Source of the DNA: Anaerolineaceae bacterium
Lineage (GTDB): Bacteria; Chloroflexota; Anaerolineae; Anaerolineales; Anaerolineaceae
Assembly (NCBI GenBank): GCA_020845515.1
Contig: JADLFQ010000097.1
Location: 1-64,000, forward strand
Reading direction: 5' to 3'
Length of the DNA stretch: 64,000 nucleotides
Shown here piece by piece: positions 63,330 to 64,000 of the stretch; position 1 is the stretch's first letter; every line of letters begins with the position of its first letter. The position numbers were made by a program, and so were the translations under genes. The notes beneath the pieces were generated by a model that worked only from the letters and a program-made list of their open reading frames with translations, did no database searches and was not told the origin of the DNA.

Positions 63330-64000
63330 TCACCCGGAGGTGTAACCCTGCCGTTTGCGGGTAAGCTGAATAAATTCAAACAAGGCTTTTTGTGTAGGCG
63401 GCTGCGTACCGCGAATAATGAGGTAACCGGGCGACCAGAAATCCTCGGAGCCGTCTACAGGCTTCGTTCCCGGATATTGACTGAAGATTTTTTCCGAAGT
63501 GTTTTGGCGAATTAACCTGACCAAGTTGGCAGGAGAGATAGCCGGAGCAAGCCGGACACTCCATTGTAAATATTCAGGCCGGACGGTGACACTGTCGAGA
63601 TTCCAGCCGAAGGCATTGCAGATTTCGGACAACCACTGTTTAAGTTGTTTGCCAAGAGTTCCCCGCAATTTGTTCCCCGGGACGCGGGTGAGCAAGAGGC
63701 AAGTATAGATCTGTTCGTTTTGCGCCAGTAGGAGGGGGAGTGGGTCGGGAGGGGAGAAAGCGTGATCTCCGTTTGAGGGACGGGTTTCATCAAGAAAGGG
63801 ATTATCATGCGCCGATGACGCCCGGGGCGGGTAGGGTGCGGAGGGGACGGTCCCGGCAGGCAGGCCAGGCTTGGCGGTAGTTTTTGCGGGCTTGGCTGGA
63901 AGGTCTTCCTGTGCTTCCCAGGGGAAAGTAACCGGGGTTTCTTCCGGTGAGGGTGGAGGTTCGAAGGAGGTGACGGTATCTTCCGGTGCGGGGCGCTGCG
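63330..64000 (-). CDS. Degenerate IS200-like (Y1 transposase-fold) protein, partial
   Basis: The open frame runs off the right edge of the window, so the N-terminus is missing. The visible upstream part is a Pro-rich linker (about 95 residues from the edge). The C-terminal 130 residues look like a Y1/REP-associated transposase: LTRVPGNKLRGTLGKQLKQWL, SVTVRPEYLQWSVRL, SPANLVRLIRQNTSEKIF, and FWSPGYLIIRG. The HUH metal histidines (HVH in active enzymes) read YLQWSV here, and the catalytic Tyr position near FIQLTRKRQ is Phe. It is thus probably a domesticated, non-transposing protein. No terminal repeats were seen, and it is followed at once by polA. Confidence 0.65.
   Translation of the reverse strand, partial: QRPAPEDTVTSFEPPPSPEETPVTFPWEAQEDLPAKPAKTTAKPGLPAGTVPSAPYPPRASSAHDNPFLDETRPSNGDHAFSPPDPLPLLLAQNEQIYTCLLLTRVPGNKLRGTLGKQLKQWLSEICNAFGWNLDSVTVRPEYLQWSVRLAPAISPANLVRLIRQNTSEKIFSQYPGTKPVDGSEDFWSPGYLIIRGTQPPTQKALFEFIQLTRKRQGYTSG

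Overview
The window looks like a chromosomal segment of an anaerobic or facultative member of the Chloroflexota, most likely class Anaerolineae. This is an inference from gene style: cell-surface lipoproteins with Thr/Pro-rich TPTPT-type linkers, a transaldolase locus that once carried a fused glucose-6-phosphate isomerase, large c-type multiheme cytochromes, a GatCA operon and a degenerate IS200-like protein next to polA. No rRNA genes, CRISPR arrays, intact insertion sequences or phage genes were seen. One tRNA gene (anticodon CAU) is present.

Layout. 0.2-3.6 kb: phosphate ABC transporter pstSCAB, followed by an unusual long MscS-type channel (3.7-5.3 kb). 5.3-9.2 kb, minus strand: oxidative pentose phosphate operon pgl-zwf-gnd (copy 1). 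9.7-14.5 kb: a three-gene electron-transfer module made of a ten-heme lipoprotein built from two tandem five-heme units, a nine-heme membrane-anchored cytochrome and a diheme-type cytochrome b whose C-terminal cytochrome c domain has decayed. 15.1-17.3 kb: two convergent paralogs of the alanine dehydrogenase/transhydrogenase fold whose stop codons share one CTAG. 17.9-25 kb: a DUF2179-type membrane protein, a FAD-dependent amine/amino-acid oxidase-like enzyme, a lactate permease, and a minus-strand group of RibD-C/DHFR-like reductase, SDR and an unrecognised 496-residue protein.

25.3-35.0 kb, minus strand: a large sugar-phosphate operon, pgm-tkt-rpiB-tal-(pgi remnant)-HAD phosphatase-gnd-zwf (copy 2). 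It covers entry from glucose-1-phosphate, the non-oxidative branch and two oxidative steps. It contains one decayed gene (the C-terminal end of pgi) and ends against another (a molybdenum hydroxylase large-subunit remnant). 35.3 kb: tRNA. 35.6-42 kb: a PAS-PAS-PAS-GAF-GGDEF diguanylate cyclase, a secreted S41 peptidase, a CAP-domain lipoprotein and an HD-GYP phosphodiesterase sharing an operon with gatCA.

44-50.5 kb: a low-complexity membrane protein, a TPR/WD40 membrane protein, a solitary adenine DNA methyltransferase, an SH3b lipoprotein and an MFS transporter. 50.7-64 kb: lipA, rsmI-rsmE, ftsK, a tightly overlapping ECF sigma/anti-sigma/NUDIX operon, a TPR protein, polA, and the truncated end of a gene for a degenerate Y1-transposase-like protein.

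The most distinctive content is the multiheme module at 9.7-14.5 kb, the signs of gene decay inside otherwise functional operons (pgi, Mo-hydroxylase, cytochrome c domain, possible pstA start loss), and the two oxidative pentose phosphate sets whose Gnd enzymes carry different residues at the cofactor-selecting position. Because several decayed genes occur in one window, sequencing or assembly error should be excluded first.
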